Counted from the stretch's first letter, positions 1 to 7,253 are shown. The stretch is DNA of 9,388 bases from Chloroflexota bacterium (GCA_023392115.1 JAEVZT010000242.1:1-9388), one strand, 5' to 3'. Translations and numbers: made by a program. The notes: a model not told the origin generated them from the sequence alone.

Positions 1-45
1 TTCTCCCCGCTTGCGTGGGAGAAGGGGCGGGGGGGTTGAGGGGGA
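1..45 (-). repeat. GC-rich palindromic dispersed repeat, left-edge copy
   Basis: Read on the minus strand this is a C-rich stretch ending in a hairpin of the form TCTCCC-A-CGC / GCGGGGAGA. Bases 2-22 are the exact reverse complement of 9219-9239 (21 bases). The copy lies inside the open reading frame of the YfhO-like gene and is probably cut by the window edge. It resembles the small palindromic REP-like repeats scattered through many Chloroflexota and cyanobacterial genomes; that comparison is from memory. Confidence 0.75.
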
Positions 46-1314
46 GATGTGCAGCACCGCCACCAGCGCGATCCCTGCCACGCCCCAGCCGATCAGCGAG
101 GGGAGTTCGGGCGGCGCGGCGCTCTCACCACCGTCGACGAAGCGCGCCAGCGGCGTCGTCAGCGCCCGCGCGGCGATCACGGCGATGACCGCGATCACGA
201 CGCGGCGTGACGGGCGCTGTCCGTCGAGCAATCCTTGAAATCCCCGCGCCGCCAGCATCGCCGCGCCGAGCGCGAACAGCGCCAGCCAACGCGCCGGAAC
301 GCGGAACAGGTTAAAGCCCGGCAGCCCCGCCAGCCCCCAGTAGATCGGGTTGTACGCGCCAAACGACAGGATCACGCCGATCAGCGCGAGGACGACCCAG
401 CGCGATCGAAAACGCGCCGTAATCGCCGCGATCAGCGCCAGCCCCAAGCCGATCACGCCGGGATAAGCAATGTATTCGCTGAAGATCATGCCGTCGTAGC
501 TCGGCAGCAAGCCGCGCCCGATCAGCAGCGGGCTGAATGAGAACGCCGTTGCCTGATTCAGGCTGAAGCCGCCGCTCCGGTTCGACAGCCCGACGAGTTC
601 GAGCGTCGGTATCAACTGCGGCGCTGCCAGCACGAGCGCGATCAACCCGCCAGCCGCCAGCACAAGCAGTCCGCGCAGCGGGCGCGTTAGCAGCGCGTAG
701 ATCGCCAGCGCCAGCGCCGACATGAAGACCGTCTGCGTGTGCCCGCTGAAGAACTGGAGCGCGAATGCCAGCGCTAGGACGAGGATGCGCGGAAACGGGC
801 GGTCGAGCGACCAGTCGAGGATCAGCATCAGCCACGGCAGCCATGACAAGCCCTGAAGCTGGTTGATCTGCTCGACATGCCCGCCGAGGTAGCCGCCGAA
901 GGCGAACAGCCCCGCCGCCAGCAGCCCCGCCAGCGGCGAAACGCCGAGCGCGCGCCGCGCCAACCCATACGTCCCGATCGCCGCCCACGCGACGTGCAGC
1001 AGAATGCTGGCGCGGATCGCGTCCGGCGGTGAAAGCCACGTGACAAGCCAGTTGGGCGGGTAGAACGTGCCGACCTGCGGGTTGGCGAGCAGCGGCACGC
1101 CCATGAACAGGTCGGGCGTCCACAGCGGCAGCCCGCCGTCGAGGAACGCGGCGCTGCGGGCTGACCAGTAGGGATAGAAATAGCTGTAGGTATCCCCGCG
1201 CGCGAGGATGTGGTCGGTGAACGCGAGTTGATAGAAGAACAGGAGCGTTAGCCCGACGATCAGCAGGATGATGGCGATCGTCAGGTGCGCTCCTGTGCGG
1301 CAGCGGTTGAACAC
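1..1314 (-). CDS. YfhO-like polytopic membrane protein, 3' end beyond window
   Basis: A 438-codon reading frame is open to the window edge. The region between the charged N-terminus and residue 421 is a series of hydrophobic segments separated by short loops. Residues 38-50 carry an ARGDTYSYFYPYW motif in the first outward loop, followed by PLWTPDLFMGVPLLANPQ and TFYPPNWL. This pattern is typical of YfhO-family/GT-C-fold membrane proteins, proposed to act in glycosyl transfer at the cell surface; the aspartate of RGD would be the GT-C acidic residue. There is no ATG. I chose the GTG at 1314 because the stop of the upstream gene is only 10 bp away and an in-frame TAG lies at 1362-1360. It probably forms an operon with the small gene at 1325-1567. 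Family members are usually around 700-800 residues (recalled, not checked). Here residues 424-438 are encoded by a palindromic repeat, so the protein may be truncated or altered. The family assignment is good; the function is inferred. Confidence 0.8.
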   Translation of the reverse strand, partial: MFNRCRTGAHLTIAIILLIVGLTLLFFYQLAFTDHILARGDTYSYFYPYWSARSAAFLDGGLPLWTPDLFMGVPLLANPQVGTFYPPNWLVTWLSPPDAIRASILLHVAWAAIGTYGLARRALGVSPLAGLLAAGLFAFGGYLGGHVEQINQLQGLSWLPWLMLILDWSLDRPFPRILVLALAFALQFFSGHTQTVFMSALALAIYALLTRPLRGLLVLAAGGLIALVLAAPQLIPTLELVGLSNRSGGFSLNQATAFSFSPLLIGRGLLPSYDGMIFSEYIAYPGVIGLGLALIAAITARFRSRWVVLALIGVILSFGAYNPIYWGLAGLPGFNLFRVPARWLALFALGAAMLAARGFQGLLDGQRPSRRVVIAVIAVIAARALTTPLARFVDGGESAAPPELPSLIGWGVAGIALVAVLHISPSTPPPLLPRKRGE

Positions 1315-1324
1315 GATTGCGCGT

Positions 1325-1567
1325 CTATTCCTGCGCGCGCTGTTCCTCGGCGCGGTCGGCTACAGGCGACGGATTGGTCATCTCTGTGCCGACGATCTCC
1401 GCCTTATCCGTCTCGCTCATCGCGCCGGACGTGCGCGGGGTTTCGCTGCGCGCCGGGGGAATGTAGTGTTCTTCGGGTTCGTGCTTCTCTTTCATCACAA
1501 TGTACATCACGGCGACCACGCTTACCGCCGCGATCACGACCAGCAGAAGACCGACAATGCCACCCAT
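1325..1567 (-). CDS. Small single-span membrane protein, function unknown
   Basis: This 80-residue protein has one hydrophobic segment at residues 3-25 (GIVGLLLVVIAAVSVVAVMY) with almost no residues before it. A charged, probably disordered tail rich in Glu, Lys, Arg and Pro follows. It is likely a membrane-anchored protein, with topology uncertain. The reading frame could be extended upstream by 16 residues, but the ATG at 1567 has a perfectly placed GGAGG six bases ahead, so I use it. The next gene downstream, the YfhO-like membrane protein, begins 10 bp after this stop codon, so the two are likely cotranscribed and translationally coupled. I do not recognise a family. It could be an accessory subunit of the membrane protein or an unrelated small protein. 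Confidence 0.7.
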   Translation of the reverse strand: MGGIVGLLLVVIAAVSVVAVMYIVMKEKHEPEEHYIPPARSETPRTSGAMSETDKAEIVGTEMTNPSPVADRAEEQRAQE

Positions 1568-1573
1568 AACTCT

Positions 1574-1578
1574 CCTCC
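1574..1578 (-). promoter_or_regulatory. Ribosome binding site of the small membrane protein
   Basis: GGAGG lies within GAGGAGGAGA on the minus strand, six bases before the ATG at 1567. It sets the start of the 80-residue protein and rules against the longer frame beginning at 1615. Confidence 0.75.
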
Positions 1579-1692
1579 TCACCTCTGAGCGTCTCTTGAG
1601 CAAATACAAAATCAAAGCGTCTTCAGCGTGTGGTATGCACTTGCCTGCGACGCATCAAGAAATGTTGTCATCCGTGTAGTGCTTCGCCCGCT

Positions 1693-1701
1693 ATTGTAGC
1701 A
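1693..1701 (-). promoter_or_regulatory. Possible extended -10 promoter for the small gene and YfhO-like gene
   Basis: The minus strand reads TGCTACAAT, which fits an extended -10 (TGn plus TACAAT, five of six matches to TATAAT). It lies between the stop of the TIR gene and the small membrane protein and would give a leader of about 120 bases. No good -35 is visible at the right distance, which is tolerated when an extended -10 is present. This is an inference from sequence only. Confidence 0.4.
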
Positions 1702-1734
1702 GCATTCTCGGCGTGTGGAACACTCTGTCGCCGC

Positions 1735-3015
1735 TCAATCGTCGAGGTCGGGCTGGTAGGCGAAGTGAAGGTGTCCAAGTTCCGGCGGGACGGGCGGCAT
1801 CGGCTGATCCCAGTAGACGGGGCGAATAAACGCTGCCGATCCCCGGTTGAGCGAAAGGGCGTGCTGCCACTCCTGACGGACGTACTTCGACTCCGCCGCC
1901 GCCTTCGACCAGAACAACTGGAAGATGTCCGCCTTCTCGATCAACTTGAGCAGCTGCGCGTTCCACTCCTGCCCGCTTTTGAGCGATACAATGTCGCGCA
2001 GGTAATCCAAGCCGAGTGCCTTGTATGCCCGCTCGACGCGTTCGACGATCTGCGTATCACGATGGCTGTATGAGCAGAAGACCGCCTGATACAGCTTGCT
2101 CGTCGTGTTGGCGGTCGACCCGGACGCCAACGGAACTGACCCGCCGACGAAGATCGACAGCGGGACTTCGGCGACGATCACGCCTTCGACGGTGAACGTG
2201 ACGCGCCCGTTCGACGACTGGTCAAGCGGCGCGCTGACCGCTCGCAGCTTGAACTCGTAATGATGCCAGTCTTCGTAGAAGTAGACGCTGGCTTGCGGCG
2301 GGTTGAACTGGAAACCGTCAATATGCGGCGCTGCCGTGATCAGCGCCCCTTCGGCGATCGCCGTTCGCGAGTCGCGGCTGACTTCACGGAAGGGGTCGAG
2401 CGAGCCGAGCGCGTCCGCGGCGTCGCGCGCGACCTTGTCGGCGGCAGAAGCGCGGAAGACGTAAGCGCGCATTGGATGCCAGATGTTAGGCATGACTTCT
2501 CGCGGGTAGTAGGTGGAGAAACGGACGTCGGCGGCAGCCTTTGGCGTCAGCGCGCCGGCTGGCGGGATGACCGGAGCGGGCGCGGGCGGCGGAACGCTGC
2601 GCGGGATCTCCGGTGTGGCTTCGAGCAAGTCCTCTTCTTCTTGGAACTCGCGCAGGCGGTCAAACGGGATGCCGCGCACTTGATCATCAACTTCCTCGCT
2701 CGTGACGCCGACCGCCGACAGCGCCTGCGGCGTGCCGATTTGCAGCAGCGCGTTGGCAGCCGCCGCGCGCACTTCACCAACGTCGTCCGACAGCGCCTCG
2801 ATCAGGGCGGGGACGGCGGCTGGATCGCCATTCAAGCCGAGGACTTCAGCGGCGAGGCGGCGGATTTCGTCGTCGGGATCGTCGAGCAGCGCGATGACGG
2901 CGGCGATGTCCGGATGCTTTTCACCGCGCAGTCGGTTAAGCGCGCCGATCCGTTTGCGGCGGTCGGCGCTGGTGAGATCGGTGACTGCCTGTGATACTGA
3001 GAGGTCGCTGCTCAT
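1735..3015 (-). CDS. HEAT-repeat protein with C-terminal TIR domain
   Basis: The protein has 426 residues. Residues 5-130 form HEAT-like helical pairs (DDPDDEIRRLAAEVLGLNGD and DDVGEVRAAAANALLQIG are two clear units). A Pro/Ala-rich linker follows at about 138-160. Residues 163-292 are a predicted beta-rich domain (YFYEDWHHYEFKLRA, TFTVEGVIVAEVPLSIFV) that I cannot name. Residues 308-420 are a TIR domain: box 1 AVFCSYSHRD, then SLKSGQEWNAQLLKLIEKADIF, and SKYVRQEWQHAL, whose Glu382 is at the usual place of the catalytic glutamate of NAD-cleaving TIRs. The ATG at 3015 is preferred over an upstream extension because AAGAAGG lies six bases ahead and the extension is low-complexity Arg/Pro/Ser sequence. 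The histidine kinase gene ends 70 bp upstream on the same strand. A role in signalling or defence is plausible but unproven; the domain call is firm. Confidence 0.88.
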   Translation of the reverse strand: MSSDLSVSQAVTDLTSADRRKRIGALNRLRGEKHPDIAAVIALLDDPDDEIRRLAAEVLGLNGDPAAVPALIEALSDDVGEVRAAAANALLQIGTPQALSAVGVTSEEVDDQVRGIPFDRLREFQEEEDLLEATPEIPRSVPPPAPAPVIPPAGALTPKAAADVRFSTYYPREVMPNIWHPMRAYVFRASAADKVARDAADALGSLDPFREVSRDSRTAIAEGALITAAPHIDGFQFNPPQASVYFYEDWHHYEFKLRAVSAPLDQSSNGRVTFTVEGVIVAEVPLSIFVGGSVPLASGSTANTTSKLYQAVFCSYSHRDTQIVERVERAYKALGLDYLRDIVSLKSGQEWNAQLLKLIEKADIFQLFWSKAAAESKYVRQEWQHALSLNRGSAAFIRPVYWDQPMPPVPPELGHLHFAYQPDLDD

Positions 3016-3052
3016 GGATCGCCTTCTTGTCTCTGCCAGCCGTCTTGAGGAC

Positions 3053-3058
3053 AGTATA
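3053..3058 (-). promoter_or_regulatory. Weak candidate -10 element ahead of the TIR gene
   Basis: TATACT (five of six matches to TATAAT) lies in the 70-bp gap between the kinase stop and the TIR start, 38 bases before the ATG. I see no convincing -35 at 16-18 bp. The TIR gene may have its own weak promoter or may depend on read-through from the kinase gene. Confidence 0.25.
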
Positions 3059-3085
3059 AAGCAAAAGGCGCGTGAACGGGGCGAT

Positions 3086-5188
3086 CTAGGTGGCGGGGTC
3101 GGGCGGCGCGGTGAACGGCAGGTGGAGCGTGAAGGCTGTCCCTTCATCGACGGCGCTGTCGACGGTGATTGTCCCGTTCATCAACTTGACATCGTCATGA
3201 ACGATGGACAGCCCCAAGCCCGTGCCGCCGACTGAGTTCACATTGCTGCCCCTGAAGAACGGCTCGAAGATGTGTTCCAGCTCATCGGCTCGAATGCCGA
3301 TCCCCTGATCACGGATGGCGATCGTGAGTTCAGCGCCATCAGAGTGTACTTCGACGCGGATTATGCTGTCGGGCGGCGAATACTTGACGGCGTTCGACAG
3401 CACGCCGCTGATCGCCCGGGTCAGCAGGACGCCGTCGAGCGCCGCCAGTCCAAGTTCGTCGGGCAGGATCAGTTCTATTTGCTGCTGCGCATTCATTCGC
3501 ACGCGGAAATTCTCGATTGTCTGGCTCAGGAACGCGGGCAGGTCGAGCACGACCGGCGTGTAGTTATCGTCCGGGCGGCGCGACCGGCTGACGAATGTCG
3601 AGATGTCGTCGAGCATCCGCGTTAGGTGGTGCACCTGCTCGCTGATCATCTGCATCCGCTGTACCTGCTGCTCCCGCGTGAGCTGTGTATGATAGCGTTC
3701 GAGAATTTCCTTCGACGTCATGATCAGCGACAGCGGCGTTCGAAATTCGTGCGAAATCGTAACCATCAGATCGCTCTTCAGCTTGTTGAGTTCGCGCTCT
3801 TTGTCGAGTTCGGCGCGTAGGCGCTCGCCTTTCAGCCGTTCCTGCTCCAGTTTCGTCCGCTCGGTGATGTCGTGCAGAATGCTCTGGATATGGAGCGGCG
3901 TGCCGTCGTTGGCGCGGATCAGGGCGATGCTCACTTCGGCAAGCATGGCGCTGCCGTCCTTGTGCCGGAAGCGGCGCTGGTAGACAGGCAGTAGTTCGCC
4001 AGCTCTCAGCCGTTCAAAGACGGTATCGCTGTCAAGCTGTTCCTCGGGATCGACAAGCTGCGAAACGTGCATGCCGATCAGTTCATCATACGTGTAGCCG
4101 AACATCTCGATGGCGCGCGGGTTCGCTTCAAGGTGACTGCCATAGCAATCGATGATGAACACGGCGTCACTGTTGTGCTCGAACAGGGCGCGGTAGCGGT
4201 GCTCGTTGGCGCGCAGCTGACTCTCTGCAAGCTTACGGTCAGTTACGTTGCGCACCATCGAGAAAACTTCATGCGCGCCCGCGCGCGCAGTGCGGACTTC
4301 AAGGAAAAACATCTGCCCGTCAATTTCAAACGGATAATCATTTTGTACCAGCTTGCCGGTTGCAAGCACCTCGCGAATGGTTGCCATGTGAATTCGGGCG
4401 TAATCGGGCGGCAGAACGTCAACAATCCGCTTGCCGACGAATAAGTCGCTGTACGGGTGCAGTTCCGAATCTTCCGATAGGTGGTGATCGACATACTGTC
4501 CGTCGGCGCTGATGCGGAAGATAAGGTCGGGGATCGCTTGAAGCAGCGCTCGCTGGCGCTCCTGCTCGGCGATCAGCCGTGCGTGCATCTGCTCATAGAC
4601 ACGCTTGTTGAAATAGACCGCCACGATCATAATGAACGTGATGAGCACCGTGAACGTCACCGGACCGTCGATCACTTGGTGGATGCTGACGTCCGGCATG
4701 AGCCACGCGTAGAAGCCCATCTCGATCAGCACGAGCGCCAGCGCGGCAAGCACGACCTTCGGCGACGCGAACAGCGACAGGAAGATGACGACGACGATCA
4801 GATAGTAGAGCGTCGGGATGCCCATCGACCCCCGGAGCAGTGCCAGAATCAGGATCGCCGCGCCGACGAGGACGCAGCTCACGGTTTCCGCCAGCACGAA
4901 ACGCGCCCGCCGCGCCTGCCTGTATGCCCAAAGCACGACAAAGCCACCAGAGGCGCTGAACAATGCCTTGATGCCGACATCGGTGTCGTTGATGTTCACA
5001 AGGATGAGGATCGGCTGGATCAACAGGACTGTCACGCCGATTATCAGCAGCAGCGACGCCATGAATCGTGCTTGCTGCTGCTGCCTAGGTTCAGTTACGG
5101 AATCTGACGGTTGGGTCAGCGCTCGCCATAAGGTGACAGCCCGCAGCGCGAGAGGGGGTAAAGCGGACTCGTCGATTTTTCTTTCCAT
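3086..5188 (-). CDS. Membrane sensor histidine kinase with two PAS domains
   Basis: This 700-residue sensor kinase phosphorylates itself on histidine and would pass the phosphate to a response regulator, none of which is in the window. Six hydrophobic segments lie at about residues 42-195. PAS domain 1 is at about 210-320 and PAS domain 2 at about 325-445, the latter with the typical FEHNSDAVFIID start and ILHDITERTKLE end. A charged coiled coil spans 443-474. The H-box is TISHEFRTP with His480, the N-box LSNAVKYSP with Asn599, then DQGIGI, FEPFFRG and GGTGLGLSI (654-662). All catalytic boxes are intact. There is no receiver domain. I use the ATG at 5188; an in-frame TTG at 5203 would add five residues, and neither has a clear ribosome binding site. 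The TIR protein gene follows 70 bp downstream. The signal is unknown; the hydrophobic sensor region resembles no family I can name. Confidence 0.93.
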   Translation of the reverse strand: MERKIDESALPPLALRAVTLWRALTQPSDSVTEPRQQQQARFMASLLLIIGVTVLLIQPILILVNINDTDVGIKALFSASGGFVVLWAYRQARRARFVLAETVSCVLVGAAILILALLRGSMGIPTLYYLIVVVIFLSLFASPKVVLAALALVLIEMGFYAWLMPDVSIHQVIDGPVTFTVLITFIMIVAVYFNKRVYEQMHARLIAEQERQRALLQAIPDLIFRISADGQYVDHHLSEDSELHPYSDLFVGKRIVDVLPPDYARIHMATIREVLATGKLVQNDYPFEIDGQMFFLEVRTARAGAHEVFSMVRNVTDRKLAESQLRANEHRYRALFEHNSDAVFIIDCYGSHLEANPRAIEMFGYTYDELIGMHVSQLVDPEEQLDSDTVFERLRAGELLPVYQRRFRHKDGSAMLAEVSIALIRANDGTPLHIQSILHDITERTKLEQERLKGERLRAELDKERELNKLKSDLMVTISHEFRTPLSLIMTSKEILERYHTQLTREQQVQRMQMISEQVHHLTRMLDDISTFVSRSRRPDDNYTPVVLDLPAFLSQTIENFRVRMNAQQQIELILPDELGLAALDGVLLTRAISGVLSNAVKYSPPDSIIRVEVHSDGAELTIAIRDQGIGIRADELEHIFEPFFRGSNVNSVGGTGLGLSIVHDDVKLMNGTITVDSAVDEGTAFTLHLPFTAPPDPAT

Positions 5189-5226
5189 TGAAAAGCGCCA
5201 CAACCCAGATTACATACAACTGCACA

Positions 5227-5232
5227 ATTATA
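5227..5232 (-). promoter_or_regulatory. Consensus -10 of the kinase promoter
   Basis: A perfect TATAAT on the minus strand begins at the base after the TAG stop codon of the acetyltransferase gene and lies 38 bases before the kinase ATG. A recognisable -35 is lacking; the sequence at 17 bp spacing is GCAATT. The position suggests the kinase has its own promoter even though it follows the acetyltransferase on the same strand. Confidence 0.5.
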
Positions 5233-6012
5233 CTATGTACTGCTGTGATAATTGCATTGATACGCGAAGGCTAACAAGCAAAAACCAAGCTTTTCGAGGA
5301 TCGGGCGGCTCATCGGGCTGGCGTCGATCGTCAAGAAGCGGAAGCCGCGATCTCGCGCTTCCTGCGCCCGCGCCGCGACGAGTCCCGTATACAGACCGCG
5401 CCCGCGATATTCCTCGCGCGTCGACCCACCCCACAATCCCGCGAACGGCGCGCCGGCAAAGTCAATCCAGCCCGCGCTGGCGGGGACGCCGTCGACGTAG
5501 GCGCAGTAGATGCTCATTTCTTGCGGCGCTGTCTGGAGTACCGTTTCCAGACGGCTGCGCAGGAACGCATGATCCTCGTCCCAGACGTCAGACTGAATAC
5601 TGAAAACATCGTCAAGCCCCCGCGCGTCGGTGATGAGCCGGATGTCGTGCCGGACGGGCTGCGCCAGCCGGTCGGGCAGGGCGTCAAGCTCAAGTACAAG
5701 TACGGCGTCGGGCGGTTCTTGCGGCACGAAGCCATGGGCGATCAGACGCTGTTTGAGGTCGGCGGGGCGATCGTAGTCGAACAGCTTCCATTCCATCCCC
5801 TCGGCAATGCCAAGTTCCGTGAAATGGGCAATCTCGCCCTTGATCGTCTCGTCGGCGTTCGTTTCGTCAAGCTGCGAATAGATCACGGCGGCGTAACCGT
5901 CCTGCTCGATAATGCGCACGACGCGCGGCGTGACTTCCTTGCGCGTCCCGGCGTACTCGATCTCGATGCGCTGGTAACGGTCGTACAGCGCGCGAATCTC
6001 GTCAAGCTGCAT
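5233..6012 (-). CDS. GNAT-family N-acetyltransferase
   Basis: The protein has 259 residues. The C-terminal half (about 122-259) is a recognisable GNAT acetyl-CoA-dependent acyltransferase domain: WGGSTREEYRGRGLYTGLV at 194-212 contains the R-G-R-G acetyl-CoA pyrophosphate loop (Arg203 to Gly206), followed by the helix AARAQEARDRG and by FLTIDAS and SRPILEKLGF, the usual motif B region. The N-terminal 115 residues look like a second, degenerate GNAT-like fold (AAVIYSQLDE, AEGMEWKLFDYDRP, LIAHGFVPQE) lacking the loop, as in two-domain members of the superfamily. I use the ATG at 6012 because AAAGGG lies eight bases before it; a GTG at 6021 would add three residues. The gene is transcribed divergently from the oxidoreductase. 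The substrate cannot be told from sequence. Confidence is high for the superfamily and none for the substrate. Confidence 0.88.
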   Translation of the reverse strand: MQLDEIRALYDRYQRIEIEYAGTRKEVTPRVVRIIEQDGYAAVIYSQLDETNADETIKGEIAHFTELGIAEGMEWKLFDYDRPADLKQRLIAHGFVPQEPPDAVLVLELDALPDRLAQPVRHDIRLITDARGLDDVFSIQSDVWDEDHAFLRSRLETVLQTAPQEMSIYCAYVDGVPASAGWIDFAGAPFAGLWGGSTREEYRGRGLYTGLVAARAQEARDRGFRFLTIDASPMSRPILEKLGFCLLAFAYQCNYHSST

Positions 6013-6137
6013 CGGCAGCACCCTTTCTCAAGCGTCGTGGGCAGCGGAGCGTAAATCGGCATATAATAGGCACAAGATTACAACTCGCACAAAAGTATAA
6101 CAGTTTTACGCCGTTGCATTCTCACAGGGAGGTAATG
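6013..6137. promoter_or_regulatory. Divergent promoter region between acetyltransferase and oxidoreductase
   Basis: This AT-rich stretch separates two divergent genes. On the plus strand there is a perfect TATAAT at 6062-6067 and a second candidate TATAAC at 6096-6101, neither with a good -35. On the minus strand TATTAT at 6068-6063 has a possible -35 TTGTGC 18 bp upstream and overlaps the plus-strand -10 almost completely. The two directions may therefore compete for polymerase. No clear operator palindrome is visible. Confidence 0.45.
6127..6132 (+). promoter_or_regulatory. Ribosome binding site that decides the oxidoreductase start
   Basis: GGGAGG is followed by TAATGATG, giving two in-frame ATGs at 6135 and 6138. 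Spacing is two bases to the first and five to the second, so the ATG at 6138 (protein start MEFAITFKGD) is preferred. Confidence 0.7.
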
Positions 6138-7157
6138 ATGGAGTTTGCTATCACGTTTAAAGGCGACATTGATCCCCGACGCACTGTCGCTCTGTGCAAA
6201 ATGGCAGAGCAAGCCGGGTTCACGTATGCGTGGTTTTTTGATTCCCATGTGCTGTGGCGCGAGTGTTACGTGACGATGGCGATGTGCATGGAGCACACCG
6301 AACGCATGCGCTTCGGTCCGTGCGTGACCAACCCCGGCGTGCGCGACTGGTCGGTCGCCGCCAGCCTGTTCGGGACGCTGGGTCTGCAAAGCGGGGGGCG
6401 GATCGACATGGGCTTAGGGCGCGGCGACAGCTCGCGGCGCGTGCTCGGCAAGAAGCCGCTGAACGTCGAGACGATGGTCGAATTCGCCGATTCGGTCAAG
6501 GCGATGGTGCGCGGCGATACCGTTCAGTATGACGAAAGCCTCGCGCCGGTGCAGTTCCCGTGGACGAACGGCTATGAACTGCCGGTGTGGTTCGCGGCGT
6601 ACGGTCCCAAGGCGCTGGCGGCGACCGGTCAGCACGCCGATGGCTTGATCATCCAGCTCGCCGATCCGTGGCTGGTGAAGTGGTTCGCCGATCAGGCGCT
6701 GGATGCGGGCAAGGCTGCCGGACGCGACATGTCGAACTTCCGCGTCATGTCCGCCGCGCCGGTGTGGGTTGGCGACATGGAGACGGCGCGCGCGCAGACG
6801 CGCTGGTTCCCGGCAATGGTTGGCAACCACGTCGCCGATCTGGTCGAGCGCTACGGCAAGAGCGGGAACTATGTCCCGCAGCGGCTGACGGATTACATCG
6901 AGGGGCGCAAGGGCTACGACTATCGCCACCACGCCGACAAGGACGCCGATCACCTCGGCTTCATCAGCAACGACATCATCGACAGCTTCGGCATCCTCGG
7001 CGGCGTTGACGCCCACGTCGAGAAGCTCAAGGAGCTTGAGTCCGCCGGCGTGACCCAGTTCAACATCTATCTGATGTGCGGCGACGAGGAGCGCATGGTC
7101 GAGGAATACGGCTCGCACATCCTGCCGAAGTTTCAGAGAGTGATGAGTAACGAGTAG
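6138..7157 (+). CDS. LLM-class flavin/F420-dependent oxidoreductase, TIGR03842-like
   Basis: The protein has 339 residues and a luciferase-like TIM-barrel. The start MEFAITFKGDIDPRRTV, the run FDSHVLWRECYVTMAMCMEHT (34-54), MRFGPCVTNPGVRDW (57-71), GLGRGDSSRRVLGKKP (92-107), AAYGPKALAATGQHADGLI (153-171) and QFNIYLMCGDEERM (307-320) match what I remember of the TIGR03842 family of putative F420-dependent oxidoreductases. The cofactor (F420 or FMN) and substrate are not proven by sequence. Genes of this family are often found beside hydantoinase/dihydropyrimidinase genes, and one follows here on the same strand, so a joint role in cyclic-ureide breakdown is likely. The last six codons (RVMSNE, then TAG) are made of AGTGATGAGT-type repeat sequence and replace the natural end of the protein. 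Confidence 0.9.
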   Translation: MEFAITFKGDIDPRRTVALCKMAEQAGFTYAWFFDSHVLWRECYVTMAMCMEHTERMRFGPCVTNPGVRDWSVAASLFGTLGLQSGGRIDMGLGRGDSSRRVLGKKPLNVETMVEFADSVKAMVRGDTVQYDESLAPVQFPWTNGYELPVWFAAYGPKALAATGQHADGLIIQLADPWLVKWFADQALDAGKAAGRDMSNFRVMSAAPVWVGDMETARAQTRWFPAMVGNHVADLVERYGKSGNYVPQRLTDYIEGRKGYDYRHHADKDADHLGFISNDIIDSFGILGGVDAHVEKLKELESAGVTQFNIYLMCGDEERMVEEYGSHILPKFQRVMSNE

Positions 7158-7253
7158 AGAGTAATGAGTTAAGAGTAATGAGTTAAGAGTAATGAGGGAT
7201 GAGTAGAGAGTAGAATGTGAGGAGTGATGGGTAACGAATAGCGAGTGACGAGG
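7137..7253 (+). repeat. Left GAGTAATGAG/AGTGATGAGT repeat array
   Basis: This is a degenerate short-period array. It opens with AGTGATGAGT at 7139-7148. A 14-bp unit, AAGAGTAATGAGTT, occurs nearly three times at 7157-7196. Further variants such as GATGAGTAGAGAG and GGAGTGATGGGTAACGA continue up to the start of the four-helix-bundle gene. The first 21 bases overlap the end of the oxidoreductase gene and encode its last six residues and stop codon. The array also supplies the only GAGG-type purine stretches ahead of the four-helix-bundle gene. Confidence 0.85.

Noticed and set aside
311..1123. A 270-codon minus-strand frame with an ATG start
   Set aside because: It is out of frame with the membrane protein; it gives an Arg/Ala-rich translation, while the neighbouring frame gives membrane segments and YfhO motifs.
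2260..2994. A 244-codon plus-strand frame opposite the TIR gene
   Set aside because: Its composition is Arg/Val/Gly-rich without domain motifs, and the minus strand carries a coherent HEAT-TIR protein.
7227..7241. Four-codon leader peptide (ATG GGT AAC GAA TAG) ahead of the four-helix-bundle gene
   Set aside because: Short ATG-to-stop runs arise by chance throughout this repeat array, so there is no support beyond the repeat itself.
7137..7253. Possible CRISPR array
   Set aside because: Units are 7-14 bp, degenerate and contiguous, with no spacers of regular length and no cas genes.
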